Source of the DNA: Theristus sp. LFF4_11
Lineage: Eukaryota > Nematoda > Chromadorea > Monhysterida > Xyalidae
Reading direction: 5' to 3'
Assembly (NCBI GenBank): GCA_030248135.1
Contig: JASANC010005483.1
Location: 19,583 to 83,582, forward strand
Length of the DNA: 64,000 bases
A program made the position numbers and the translations under genes. Below, one piece after another: positions 12,101-26,595 of the stretch. Each line of letters begins with the position of its first letter. Position 1 is the first letter of the stretch. Under the pieces are notes generated by a model. It saw only the letters and a list, made by a program, of their open reading frames with translations. It did no database searches and had not been told where the DNA came from.

Positions 12101-13492
12101 TGAACGGCAAGCGCATGTTTGGCGGCACATGACGTCATTTCAGTGGGACACGTTTAAAAAAATAGGTGATGCACAGATCTCACTGCACCTGAATGACTTG
12201 TCGCGGTCGACCACTGGCGGCGACGTCGGCGCTGTATACGGACGAATCGAACGCGGGCGCATTGTCGTTCACGTCGACGACGTTGATCGACAAGCTGATT
12301 GGCTGGCTGGATCGCGTCGGAACTGTGTTCGTCTCGCGCGCCTCCACCTGTGTACGGTTTGGAGTTGTTTTATTAAAATTTGGTGGAGTTGTTGAGCTAC
12401 ATACGATTTAATGAGATTTTTTATTTAGTGCGCATTAATGAGAAATACACCTGAAGACCACCAAAATGAATCTGAACAGCGCGCCGTTCCTTTTGGAAAA
12501 CGTGGCCTGCTGAAATGGCGACTAAAACGGCTGCTACACTAGCATGGCACGCATCTGTTCAGTAGCCGTTTTAGTAGCCCAGTTTTTACAGTGTTTCTCC
12601 AAAGGCAACACTACTTTTTTGCGTTGTGCCATCAAAAAAAGTTGCTCGGTTCCATTTTTTTCAGTGGCTCCAAACTGTGAGAACTGGCAAAACGCGCACC
12701 GTCAAATCGTACTGCGTCGGATTAGGCGGATCGGCGTCCAAGTTCGGCACGTTCAAGTACACCTGACCTCGGCGATCGATTCCGAACACCGTGGCGCCGG
12801 TGCCGGTCAGTCGGTACTGGTAGATCACGCTCGAAGCGCCCGGGCGCTGATAATTTGGATTTTTTTGTTTTTTTACGTCACGTGACGTTACGTTACTGAC
12901 AAATGGTACCGATTGCACACCAGTTTATTTTTCCAATCCTGCAGTGATTGATTGCCCTAAGAGGCAAGGGGAAAGAGCAGCATTGCGAAGCTCAATAGTG
13001 CGCGTCTTTCCGTCAATGAAACAAAAAAAACCTGAACAGATTTGTTCTGAACGCAAATTGTTCGGTGGGCCGTTGACACGAGACGCGATTCCGGTTTTCA
13101 TTTGTTGAGAGACAATTTCAAGAATTTCCCACTTTAAAACAAAGCCAATTTAAAAAAACATTCCAAAAAATCAAATCCACATTCCCGCCCACCAAATCAT
13201 CGTCCGTGAGCACCACCCGGAGCGCCTCAGTCCCGCCTTGTCCAGGTCGTATCCTGACCAGTGTGCCGATGTCCGCATTCTCGTCAATGTAACCGACCAA
13301 CGAAGAAACTTGCAAAACCGGGGGATATTGACTGGCGGCTGGTTGATTTGGTGACTGCGGTTGTTGTTGATTGTTATTGACAGCGTCTTGCGGTGTTGAT
13401 TCGTGGATGCAACATGCAAGTAGCAACAATAGTTGGCATGTTGAGAGGCGAAACCTCAGATGAGCGTTAGAGAATAGCGCCGTTGGTCGCAT
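119..13492 (-). CDS. Cadherin-family transmembrane adhesion protein, ~25 exons
   Basis: Homophilic or heterophilic Ca2+-dependent adhesion receptor at the cell surface (family inference). The first exon (13193-13492) begins with a signal peptide (hydrophobic stretch [11 protein letters not shown]). Extracellular exons: 12700-12846, 12189-12347, 11237-11389, 10374-10598, 9367-9446, 8959-9178, 8562-8687, 8268-8430, 7605-7866, 7034-7187, 6628-6744, 6268-6399, 5773-5933, 5297-5412, 4705-4885, 4420-4570, 3939-4154, 3550-3641, 2076-2141, 1856-1929. They contain cadherin calcium-site motifs [29 protein letters not shown] and DENTAATD, and a Ser/Thr-rich linker near 7770-7866. The exon 1149-1498 carries the single membrane helix ([20 protein letters not shown]). 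Cytoplasmic exons 948-1043, 584-699 and 119-212 end in a proline-rich tail and TGA. I see no classical beta-catenin-binding region. Exons sum to about 1316 codons. Two spots are odd: no AG acceptor before the 10374-10598 exon, and a T-rich in-frame 45 nt stretch in the membrane exon. The exact cadherin subfamily was not recognised. Confidence 0.88.
2553..3515 (+). repeat. Interstitial TTAGGC telomere-type array
   Basis: Roughly 150 head-to-tail hexamers of TTAGGC with variants TTGGGC, TCAGGC, TTAGAC and GATCAGGC. A short TTAGGG run precedes it at about 2566-2584. Variant markers recur at a fixed spacing: TTAGAC ends at 2690 and 3068, and GGATC ends at 2722 and 3100, both 378 bp apart. The array therefore has a duplicated block of 63 hexamers. 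It lies inside a cadherin intron (between the 3550-3641 and 2076-2141 exons). TTAGGC is the telomere repeat of nematodes such as Ascaris and Caenorhabditis. Confidence 0.95.
7224..7334 (-). pseudogene. Decayed duplicate of a cadherin exon 3' part
   Basis: About 110 bp closely resembling the 3' portion of the functional cadherin exon at 7605-7712. The peptide [18 protein letters not shown] is recognisable in both. This copy has an 8 bp net insertion near 7245-7255 that shifts the frame, and it has lost the upstream part of the exon. It still keeps a donor-like AG/GTCTGA at its 3' edge. It lies between the intact exon and the next exon (7034-7187), with a SINE between the two copies. Most likely it is a relic of a tandem exon duplication. 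Confidence 0.8.
7408..7600 (+). mobile_element. tRNA-derived SINE, copy 1
   Basis: About 190 bp sharing extended similarity with 44483-44690. The head CCTGGTGGTAGTGCGTTAGA resembles a tRNA D-arm (box A region). GGGAATAGAGCCCC corresponds to a degenerate box B. The shared tail contains AAACTCGATGGGCGC and TCTCTGGGTTAGCCC. It lies in a cadherin intron. I could not define target duplications. Confidence 0.72.
9526..10318. mobile_element. 793 bp foldback element with TA target duplication
   Basis: Long inverted repeat: the left end CAGTCGAACTCACTAAAATG matches the complement of the right end, and the two arms of about 300 bp each pair almost completely. Both arms include GAC/GTC trinucleotide runs (near 9750-9770 and 10065-10092). 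It is flanked by TA on both sides (9524-9525, 10319-10320), as in Tc1/mariner insertions. No transposase frame is present, so it is non-autonomous. It lies in a cadherin intron. Confidence 0.88.
11758..11923. mobile_element. 166 bp MITE of the CAGTCGAACTC family
   Basis: Imperfect palindrome with ends CAGTCTGAACT and AGTTAGACTG, flanked by TA on both sides. Inner arms contain AGCTGATTGGTTGGTGATC and its complement around a short GC-rich centre with GCATGC. The termini resemble those of the 793 bp foldback at 9526, so both probably used the same Tc1/mariner-type transposase. It lies in a cadherin intron. Confidence 0.82.
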
Positions 13493-15149
13493 TGTCCTTG
13501 GAGATTGTTTTGTGCAACACTGTGTACACCGAAAAAGTTCGGTGATTTATGACAAACGGTGAATTGTGTTCACTGTTGAGTTGTCTCTCGTGTTGAATTC
13601 AGTGTGTTCTCTAATCGAAATGACTGTCTGACACCCAGAAAAACGTTCGTGTATGCAATAAATGTGCTTTTTTTATTTTATAGTTATCGCTTTATACTTC
13701 TTTTTTCTTCCATGATAAACAGTGACCATTTATTTAATTTGTCTGAAAGGTGCAAATACATTCATCAGCAATCCATAAATCAATCAAATTAATAAATCCT
13801 AATGAATAAAAATGATATTACACATACACTTATAAAATGTACACATGTAAATAACGAAAATGTAAACGGAAGCACTGACTGGGTGGATGCGACACGACAA
13901 TCACGCAACATGGGTTCTCTGCTCATAAAGGCAGCCAATCAGCTTGATGCTCGAAAAGGTAGTCATTGTATACGGTAGTTTCAGGTTTGGAGGCGTCAAT
14001 CGGGTGAGTAAATAAAAAACTCAAATTTTTGAAGCCCAACAACGTTTTTTTCTTCAATGAAAGCCATTTTTTGACGAAATGCGTGGTGCGGAAAAGCATA
14101 TGGGGATTTAGTGCTTTGAATCTTTAAAAATGCAAGTTTTGCGCGCAGTTCTTGGCCGAAAAAGTAAACAAAAAATGGAGTTATCAGACACACAAAAAAA
14201 ACGTCCTTTTGCTGACCCTTTGCGCTCGAGTGACTTTTTGCTGAAAAGGCTTCTTTTCTTGGCTTTTGGAAAAATCGTTTTGAATGATTATTTAGGATGA
14301 TTTTTTTCAAAATGATGAAAAAAACTTTTTTTGTGCTGAATTGATTATTTGAACAGAAATAACAAATAGAATTCGCTTCTTATTTTCTAATTTGTCTTTA
14401 TATACAGGCGTGCCAAAAGTTTCACCGTGTATGCAGATTTTGTTATAGAAAAGCAAAGCAAAGATCATTTGAATAGTTTTATTAGCTGATTGATTTAACA
14501 AACATGTTGATTTACACAATTATAAAAAAGCTTAAGAAGAAACGCAAAACGTGTAATGGAACTTGAATATGCCACAGATGCGTGCGTGTGTTCAAATAAT
14601 GTTCAAATGTTTAGAACAAAAAGCCATGGAGGTCCGATCCATTCGAACCAAATGTAAAGCATAACACAGCATATTATTTACATTCGTATTTGAACATCAA
14701 TACATTTGCCGAATTTGGTGCGCGTACAGCTCGCATTATGTGTATGACCGTATTTGTTTCATATTTATTCTCTCTCAATATAAAAATGCAAACAATCCCA
14801 ACTGGAGATTCGAAACTGCACACATGAGAGGCAGGGCAGTAGAGGTACAATTTTGGTAAGAGCTGCGTTTTCAGCTCGATAAATATTTAGTGGTGTCAGG
14901 CACTGGTCGACTGCGGAGGGATCACTTTGGTTAGTTTTTAATAATTGAAAGATTGAATTTTTCTTTGGTAAGAAACGGTAGCATACGAATGAAACCACAC
15001 ACGCCAATACAAAGATGTCCGTACTTCGTGTCCCGTGGCGTGTCCCGAGCAGTGTCCGTGACCCGCGTCGTGTCCCGGAAAATTAATTAAAATAAATAAT
15101 CTTTTTTCGGGACATCGCAGCGGGACCGGAAAATGAATTAAAATAAATA

Positions 15150-15616
15150 CCGTATTACCCCCATTAAACCCCCCCCACCATTAATCCCCCCCACCAATAA
15201 ACCCCCACCCCCCCCGACCAGTTTCCGAATAATCCCCCCCCCCCACAAATAATCCCCCATGGGGGATTATTGGAGACCTGTTTGAAACACATACCCAGCG
15301 AATTCAGTGGCTGGTTGCAGTGAAAATGATGAAATTGTGCTACCAAAGGCCCCAAATGGGTGAGTTAATAGTAATTTCATTACAAAAGGCTGTTATAAAA
15401 GGAAATTTCTATGTAGAGTAGAAGTTTCTGCGACTTTCTTGCCTGCCATGCAATGTATTTTTGCTATTTTTCAACAAACCCCCACCCCTAGAATTTTTTG
15501 TAAAATAAACCCCCCCCCCCCCCCCCCAATAATCCCCCCCCCCCACCAATAAACCCCCACCCCTAAAAGTCGCTGACGTATTAATCCCCCATGGGGGTTT
15601 ATTGGGGGTAATACGG
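15150..15616. mobile_element. 467 bp CCCCC-rich TIR element with TA duplication
   Basis: Inverted termini CCGTATTACCCCCATTAAAC and its near-complement at 15597-15616. The interior is made of C-runs (AATCCCCCCC, AAACCCCCAC) and a central unique part of about 220 bp. It is flanked by TA. It interrupts a local repeat, and a second uninterrupted copy of that repeat at about 15085-15120 shows the empty site, which confirms the boundaries. No coding frame. Confidence 0.85.
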
Positions 15617-15689
15617 TAATCTTTTTTTCGGACATCGCAGCGGGACAGGACACGACGCGGGACACGGCTTATTGGCTAATTGAGGCTTA

Positions 15690-16926
15690 AGGCGCGTTTA
15701 GCAATTAGATTTTCGTGCGTACGCACGGAGACAGAACTTAAAAAATGGCTACGCGAATTAGAATTTCGTACGCATGACTGTCGTTCGCACGTAACGACTG
15801 TTTTGCGCGCATGATTTAGAACGTTGTCCGTGCGCACGCAAAAAAACTTGTGCCCACGCGAATTAGAATTTCGTGCGTGTGACTTACGTCTATCCGACAC
15901 GACTGTTTTGCGCACGGGATTTAGAACGACTGTTTGTCCGTGCGTAAAAAGACAAATGCGCACGCGAATTAGAATTTCTTGCGCACGACTGTCCGACGAC
16001 TTTTTGCTGCTGGCAGCAAAAAGTCGTTCGACGGATGTGCGGAAAAGTTCATATTTTCCAGTGTCTGTTAATTTTAAGTTGAAAATCAAGGTATTTTAGA
16101 TGTTGGGGCAACGGGAAAAAATGCTCAGTTTTATTTGGTGGGTCTACTTGCCTGTTTTGAAAAGAAAGAAAACTGAAATCTACTGGAAACTGTTGTTTTT
16201 CGTTGTTTGTTTGTTTGTTTGTTCGTTTGTTTGTTTGTTTGTTTGTTTGTTTGTTTGTTTGTTTGTTTGCTTGCTGGTTTCGGAGAAGGGGGCTGCTGGC
16301 TCCAAAAAAGCAAAACAGCTTCGATCAGCTTCTCTGTCACCTGCGCTTCGTCGAGCGAACTGATCGGCGTCGGCGGAGATTTTGGGTCAGCATTTTCCAT
16401 TTTTGAAAGATCCAAATCAAAATTTGTTCAAATTCAGTTTGTATATACCAAAACTGAAAGAATTTAGATTTTTACATGCGCTTCTTGAGAACACATGTGA
16501 TAAAAATGCAAAATGGGGAAGAGGGTAGGGGAAGGGGAGGGAATGCAAGGGAGATGATCACTAAAAAATAAAATTTGTCAATTCCCGTTTTCAAATTTGC
16601 TAGGGCAGACATTTGCATTTTTGTCCGCAACAGAACGGACTATTTTTGGTCACGGCATTTAGAACGACAGTCGTATGACGGATGCTGCACGTTTTCTAAT
16701 TCCCGAACGCAAGCTTGTCCGTCCGCACGTTCGGACATACCACACAACTTTTTGCCCACGCGAATTAGTTTTCCGTATGTATGCACGACACTTCAGTCGT
16801 TCTAAATGCGGTGCGCAGTTTTCAGTTTTGTCGTGTGGCGTAAACGAAACGACTGTTTTGCGCCCCGCATTTAGAACGACGTGCGTTCCGTGCGTACGTA
16901 AGAAAAACTAATTGCTAAACGCGCCT
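15690..16926. mobile_element. 1.24 kb non-autonomous element, PIF/Harbinger-like
   Basis: Termini AGGCGCGTTTAGCAATTAG and its complement, flanked by the trinucleotide TTA on both sides (15687-15689, 16927-16929). A TWA target duplication is typical of the PIF/Harbinger superfamily. Subterminal regions on both sides carry repeated modules with CGAATTAGAATTTCGTGCG and GATTTAGAACGACTG, often ordered transposase-binding repeats. The interior holds a TTTG microsatellite and no transposase frame. Confidence 0.8.
16204..16272 (+). repeat. (TTTG)n microsatellite
   Basis: About 17 tandem GTTT/TTTG units with one C interruption, inside the 15690-16926 element. The apparent VCLF repeat frames here are products of the repeat, not genes. 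Confidence 0.9.
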
Positions 16927-18735
16927 TTAGAGGCTGACTGGCCAATGACAGCATTAAAAAACTGTACACGTGAAACATTTTTGAAAGATTTTCCAACGTT
17001 TTACACTGAAATGTGTTGCACCATTGGCACCCAGCTAAACACCCCAAAGAAACTTGAAGGATAAAAAGATCACAAATTACCTAAAAAATCCGTTTCGAAT
17101 TCCGCTTGCACTTGAAGGGATTCTTTGAAAAGCTTCAGCTTGAAAGCGTTCACAATGATTTTCACTTGACACCGCTTGGCAGAAACGCCCATTGAGCTTT
17201 GTCACAAGATGTGCACAGTGCCGCAACTGTAGCATTCAAATGCAAGTATATTCGAAAAAAACTGTGCTACACAGTCAAAAAAACTTTCATACATTGCTAA
17301 AAATGTAAGGACAGATTTGACAGACTGGATGAGGTCTTGGTCGTTTTTGACCAAACTGGTGCTTCTATCTATTCTAAAGCTGATTGGATGCTTTTTTGAC
17401 CGGTCATACTGATTGGTCAGTTCAAATTTATCGGCTTTCAAAGCACGGAATACCGAGTTCAAACGATATCCACCAACCACCCAGTTTGCTTGTCTTGCAC
17501 CACAAAACTCCTCCAGTCACAGAGTATGATGAAAACAGTAAACAAAACGTCGCCCACCAAACACACACCGTGTGTTCACCATATTACATTTCTGCATTTG
17601 TACACCACCACTGCTTGTAAAATTGTACACAGCTTTTCGTCAACTCGAACATATCCGAATAATAAAGTTCACCCGCTCCGTCTATTCTGTTCCCCGATGC
17701 CTGTTCAGTTGTGTCTTATACAGTTTTTATTTATTTTTGTAAGCGCAACGAAAACAGCAATGTTGCACCTCAGACGCTCAACGAAGCAAACCAAACGGTT
17801 GCAAGTCCAGGTTTTTAATAGCGTTGTTCCATTGAGGAATTTGATGTTGAACCAATGTGTAGCCGGGTCAATCATGAAAAAGCGAGGGACATTTCGAGCT
17901 TGTAGTTTTTCCGAAATTTGAAAACAACAAAAAAATCTTGACAGTAAGTCGCCCTGAAAAGCGAACTCCCACATCGCCAAACTCCAATACGCTTGCGGGG
18001 CGGACTAAAGACCCTCCCGCAAAATCGCACAGGCGTGTTGCGCGCGCGCCATTTCAAGTAGATCGGTAAACAGAACAAGTGTACGCTGCGCAATTGAGTT
18101 GCGCGAAAACGCGGAGTACGAAGGAGAAAATTCGTCGGATATCTGGGCGCACAATGATAACAACACATTCATTGAAAACCACTGCGCTGATACGCGTGTA
18201 CAGTTTTTCTCAGCATCATTTTCAAAGGTAAGCGTTGGTCCATCCGGTTTCCGACTTACACACCACGCTACGACCACACACAAACTGTACAGTGATCCGA
18301 TCTCCGTTTTTCGCGTCACAATTACAACTGCATTCGCTATCACGAGTGCGATTTGGTGTTTTGAAAAAGTTTTGCTTGGACCTCCAGAAATTATGGAAGT
18401 AATAGTTTTACAGTTTATGTTCAATAGATTTGAGTGCGGCCCCACGGATTATATCTAACCTGCCAACTAACAACATTGACTGTTTGTGTAATGTGTCATA
18501 TCATCGTCCGAATATACTGCGGTAGCGGGTGCTTGATAATTCAAAGGCATTTTGCGAACGACAATTATGTTTTGATTTTTTTCAAATAAAATACGATTTT
18601 CAGAATGTGCGGGGCGGAAGAATAACGTGGTTTACAGAGCCGAGCGAAATAACCAAAAAGAAAACGTTAAATTGATCGGCATTTCAGTGGATGTTTCAAG
18701 TGTGGTTATTTCGACAAATGCTAAAACTTCGGGAA

Positions 18736-18937
18736 TGGTATCTACGGTAATCGGTCTCGACACGATCTTACTGCTAACATTCCTGATCCTCAAGAAAAAC
18801 TGTTTCACCTTAACTGAAGTTTTTGAAACTTCAGATCGCACTCATTTCTCTGTCAGTTTTCGCAAATTCTCCATTAGCCAATCACAAAAAAAAACGCTGA
18901 AGCAAGATCGTGTCGAGACCAAATACGGTAGATACCG
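18736..18937. mobile_element. ~200 bp inverted-repeat element
   Basis: Arms of about 33 bp: GGTATCTACGGTAATCGGTC followed by TCGACACGATCTT on the left, with the near-complement on the right at 18903-18937. Single-arm relatives with GGTCTTGACACGAT or its complement recur at about 21517, 32466, 46089 and 49707, so this is a dispersed family. No target duplication was defined. Confidence 0.65.
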
Positions 18938-19001
18938 TACTCCGCACAGGGGTCACACAGTTTTGACACCCGTAAGATCATGTATAATATAAAAAAACCA
19001 A

Positions 19002-22892
<3,891 letters not shown>

Positions 22893-23263
22893 GTTTTGCT
22901 GAGAAGCGTGAAGTTCGAAAAATTGACATGACATTCCACATAACAAAACCAACTAACATCGGAAACCAATTTGAACAGAACTGTTATTTCTTGTGATATT
23001 AGTTTGTTGTTAAGCGTGTTTTCTGCAATTGTTTGTTTCAGCGGTGTTGCTTGCTCAAAGTTTATCGTTAATTTTGGCATTCATTTCAAGTGTAAGGATG
23101 GATCTATTTTCTTATTCTAAAATTGTTTTATTCTTTCTCGAAGTCAAGGTTGCACGTACGTTTCCAACATTTTTCAACTGCCCACAGATCAGATTTCTCC
23201 ATATTTCACACAACAAACTAAACACGATTTTCCACGCAACCATCCACGATGCACAGCGTTTCA

Positions 23264-26200
23264 TCACGAAATCACATTCGGCATCAGCAAATCCAATCGT
23301 CCCGAGTACACCTCGACGACGAACAGCACCACGGCGGCGACGTGCATGCCGACGAGCGCAACCGACAGCCAACCAGCAGAGCTCAGTCCGATCGGCAACA
23401 GCGACCTGCCATCGGACCACCGATCACGATCGAGACAGACGCCGAAACGCAACTCAAACTGACGCAACTCCTGGGGCCAGTTTTACAAAAAGCTTTGCAG
23501 GCCGGTAGTGCCACTACTACGCCACTGAGAGCTCCTGAATAACTTCATGAAACAAACAGTTCACTATTGGATTGGATTACTAGTGGCGTTTGCTAGTGGT
23601 ATATCACTACTGGACTACTAGTGGTAAATCACTACTAGATTACTGGTGGTGTATCACCCCTGGAATACTAGTGGTGCATCACTACTGGGCTACTAGTGGT
23701 GCATGACTACTGGGCTACTAGCGGTGTATCAGTGTCACTACTGGACTACTAAGCGTTTCTAAAACTGGCGCCTGGTCGGTATAGCGACGCATGATGTAGT
23801 CCAGCACGTGCGCGTGCCGCGTCGCCGCCTTGTCCAGAGCGTTCATCCAGCGTCTCGGCGCCCGCCTGCGGAACATCATGCCGCCCGGCTGAAAGCCGAG
23901 TTCTGGCAGGTCGGTCGCACGAAGGCAGAGCGCCCGTTCGAGCAGCGACCGCAGCGCGTCCTCGGCGTACACGATCGCGAATCGACGGCGGTCGTCGCGA
24001 AGCGCGTCGGCCATGTTGCGCATCCAGATCGGCTCCGAAACGGTGAACGCCAGCCGCAGCGGCGGACGGGCGTCGGTGGCGGCGCGAAACTCCGGCAGCC
24101 GCTCGCGGACACTGTCGTACCAGGCGCCTGCGGAGCTGCCGTCCGCGTTCAGTACCAGTTGCATTCGACCGCTCGACACCGCTGAGATCATTTGTGCGTA
24201 GTCGGCGAACGGTCGGTGATCGTACTCGATCAACAGTCGCGCGAGCAGCGTATTGCTGTAGAGCGCGAGAAACAAGGTCATGGCGAGCTTTTGCACCACT
24301 CGCGAGAGGCCGCTGGCGCCGGACGCCCACGGTACGGTCCAGCGGTAGAGCGGCTTGCGCAGTTTGACGAACGCCAGCACCAGGGCGCACATCAGCCACG
24401 TGTCCGCCGTGTACATGTCGAAGAACGAATAGAACGAGCCGTGTTCTTAAAATCGAATAGAACGAGTCGTGGCTCTTAAGAACGAATAAAACGAGCCGTG
24501 GCTCTTAAGAACGAATAGAACGAGCCGTGCTCTTAAGAACGAATTGTACGATAGCCGTGCTCTTAAGAATGAATAGAACGAGCCGTGCTCTTAAGAACGA
24601 ATAGAACGAGCCGTGCTCTTAAGAACGAATAGAACGAGCCGTTGCTCTTAAGAACGAATAGAACGAGCCGTGCTCTTAAAAACAAATAGAACGAGCCGTG
24701 CTCTTAAGAACGACTAGAACGAGCCGTGCTCTTAAGAACGACTAGAACGAGCCGTGCTCTTAAGAACGACTAGAACGAGCCGTGCTCTTAAAAACAAATA
24801 GAACGAGCCGTGCTCTTAAGAACGACTAGAACGAGCCGTGCTTTTAAGAACGAATAGAACGAGCCGTGGCTCTTAAGAACGAATAGGACGGTAGCCGTGC
24901 TCTTAAGAACGAATAGAACGAGCCGTGCTCTTAAGAACGAATAGAAGTAGCCGTGCTCTTAAAAACAAATAGAACGAGCCGTGCTCTTAAGAACGACTAG
25001 AACGAGCCGTGCTCTTAAGAACGAATAGAACGAGCCGTGCTCTTAAGAACGACTAGAACGAGCCGTGCTCTTAAGAACGACTAGAACGAGCCGTGCTCTT
25101 AAGAACGACTAGAACGAGCCGTGCTCTTAAAAACAAATAGAACGAGCCGTGCTCTTAAGAACGACTAGAACGAGCCGTGCTTTTAAGAACGAATAGAACG
25201 AGCCGTGGCTCTTAAGAACGAATAGGACGGTAGCCGTGCTCTTAAGAACGAATAGAACGAGCCATGCTCTTAAGAACGAATAGAACGAGCCGTGCTCTTT
25301 AGAACGAATAGAACGAGCCGTGCTCTTAAGAACGAATAGAACGAGCCGTGGCTCTTAAGAACGAATAGAACGAGCCGTGCTCTGTTCGGATGATATTGGA
25401 GAAAGTTTATCTGGCCAAGCCTCGCACTGTTTGCTGTCCAGTGTTCCCCAAATATGATGATGTGGGATTCACAGACAACGGACAGCAGACAACAGTGGGC
25501 AGCACAGCATGTGTATTTCGTTCAATTCAGTTCAACAACGAAAGGAGCTTCCAGTTGAACAGGACTAAACTGTCGGGCAAATGAGACGGCAAACCGCAAC
25601 TACAGTATGACACACAGAATATGACCGCTAAACTTTCACAAAATCAGCACACCATGAGTGTCGTCGTGCACAGCGATCGGGCGGAATCGATCGGCAAAGT
25701 TCACCGCAGCAAATTTATATTTTTTCAGCCGCTCATTGGTAATGAACAATTGGCCGGAGACAGCGTCCGCGCTCTCATTGTTGAACAAATTGTTGATAAT
25801 GTCGAACGCACTGCAGGCCGGTGATATCGAGCCCGCCGCTGTGTTGTCATGTGATTCAATAGTCCAACAAAAAATCAAAAAAAAACGCTGTTGAAATTCA
25901 GGAGAAACTGCAAGCATTCATCAACCGTGCGTTGCATGGTTATTGGGCACGACTTTGCTTCGATTTTAAATTTTTTTGAGCTCCCAGATAGAGTCGCGAA
26001 TTGAACGAAAATGACCAAAAGCGACGTTGTTGTCGCTCTCATGCAAATCACTCCACGCCCTACCCTGTGGACCTCACAGTTTTTGCCTGATTTTGGCGTT
26101 TGACCACTCTGGACTATTGAAACACTGGAGCGAGCTTGATAAAACCGGCTTCCTGGCATTTGCGGTCGGTATGACCGGGACGAGATCGAATGGAATACCA

Positions 26201-26595
26201 GCTGCCTCGAACAGGAATCGATGCAGCTCCGCAAACCGGCCCGGATGCGGACACAAAACCGTTCTAAGGGCCAGTTTTCATAAAAGCTTAGTGAGTCCGG
26301 TTCCGGTGGTGTTATACCACTGAGCCCCCTCGAATGAAATCGTGAACCATCGCACAGTTCGCTTTTTTCGCACGTGAATCGTGAATTGTTTTGCCAACAC
26401 TTCCGCTACATGTATTCTACGTGATATGAGGAAATCGATTGCAATGCGTTGTCTCATGAATTCATAAAGGTACATCATCAGTGGTGTAGTACTGGGCTTT
26501 TATTAAAACTGGCCCCTGATCAGATTCGTCGCGAGGGCACACGGTTCGACGTGGCCGGGCCAAACGGCTAAACGGAACGTGGTCCGATTTTTCAT
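23264..26595 (-). CDS. Ionotropic receptor (iGluR-like ligand-gated channel)
   Basis: Membrane cation channel with a split ligand-binding domain, of the ionotropic receptor/glutamate receptor superfamily. Proposed exons: 26510-26595, 26176-26263, 25653-25887, 23766-24445, 23264-23470, about 431 codons. S1 is spread over the first three exons (EAAGIPFDLVPV; ADAVSGQLFITNERLKKYKF). TM1 is TWLMCALVLAFVKL, the TM3 region KLAMTLFLALYSNTLLARLL, then S2, and TM4 near WLSVALVGMHVAAVVLFVVE. No amino-terminal LIVBP domain or signal peptide is seen; the start at 26595 is only the first in-frame ATG and upstream exons may be missing. The acceptor of the third exon is a guess. Introns at 26264-26509 and 23471-23765 coincide with MITE copies, and the intron above 24445 is a minisatellite. 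All phases fit. If the MITEs are not spliced, the gene is broken. Confidence 0.8.
23474..23771 (-). mobile_element. Introner-like MITE, copy A, inside the receptor gene
   Basis: TIR element read on the minus strand: GCGCCAGTTTTA at the start, TAAAACTGGCCC at the end, flanked by CAG on both sides. The interior has about seven tandem copies of a unit near CTACTGGACTACTAGTGGT (plus strand, 23570-23755). Splicing at GT in the TIR (23765) and AG in the flanking CAG (23471) joins two receptor exons in phase 0. Read through, it would introduce a stop within about 16 codons. Confidence 0.85.
24446..25386. repeat. ~28 bp minisatellite, about 33 copies
   Basis: Unit TTAAGAACGAATAGAACGAGCCGTGCTC (consensus, split as TTAAGAACGAATAGAACGAG + CCGTGCTC), with variants GACTAG, AAACAAATAG and CGGTAGCC. 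A higher-order block repeats over about 320 bp. The unit equals the first ~24 coding bases of the adjacent receptor exon (24422-24445), so the array appears to have grown out of the exon's 5' edge. Each unit carries CTTAAG on the gene strand, a weak acceptor-like site. Confidence 0.92.
26268..26515 (-). mobile_element. Introner-like MITE, copy B, inside the receptor gene
   Basis: Same family as copies A and C: GGGCCAGTTTTA at the start and AAAACTGGCCC at the end (minus strand), flanked by CAG and TAG. Shared inner motifs include AAGCTT, GTACTACACCACTG and GGGGGCTCAGTGGT. Splicing at 26509 (GT) and 26264 (AG of TTAG) joins receptor exons in phase 2 across the start of S1. Confidence 0.85.

Larger units (their letters stand above)
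13493..19001. other. Transposon-rich spacer between METTL1 and the cadherin
   Basis: About 5.5 kb with no frame that has coding-like codon use or homology I recognise. It holds the elements listed separately at 15150, 15690 and 18736. It also holds tandem GTGTCCCG / CGGGACAC motifs around 15025-15120 and 15620-15670, and otherwise AT-rich DNA. The cadherin promoter should lie just above 13492, but I see no convincing TATA box. Confidence 0.6.

Noticed and set aside
18005..18445. 146-residue minus-strand frame with hydrophobic segments and an internal donor-like GTAAGT
   Set aside because: Codon third positions are not GC-rich as in the real genes here, and no domain or consistent splice partner is visible.
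23029..23508. Plus-strand frames across 23029-23542
   Set aside because: They are antisense to the last receptor exon, which encodes a clear TM4 segment on the minus strand.
24446..25386. Regularly spaced repeats as a possible CRISPR array
   Set aside because: Units are contiguous without unique spacers and the genome is eukaryotic; it is a minisatellite.
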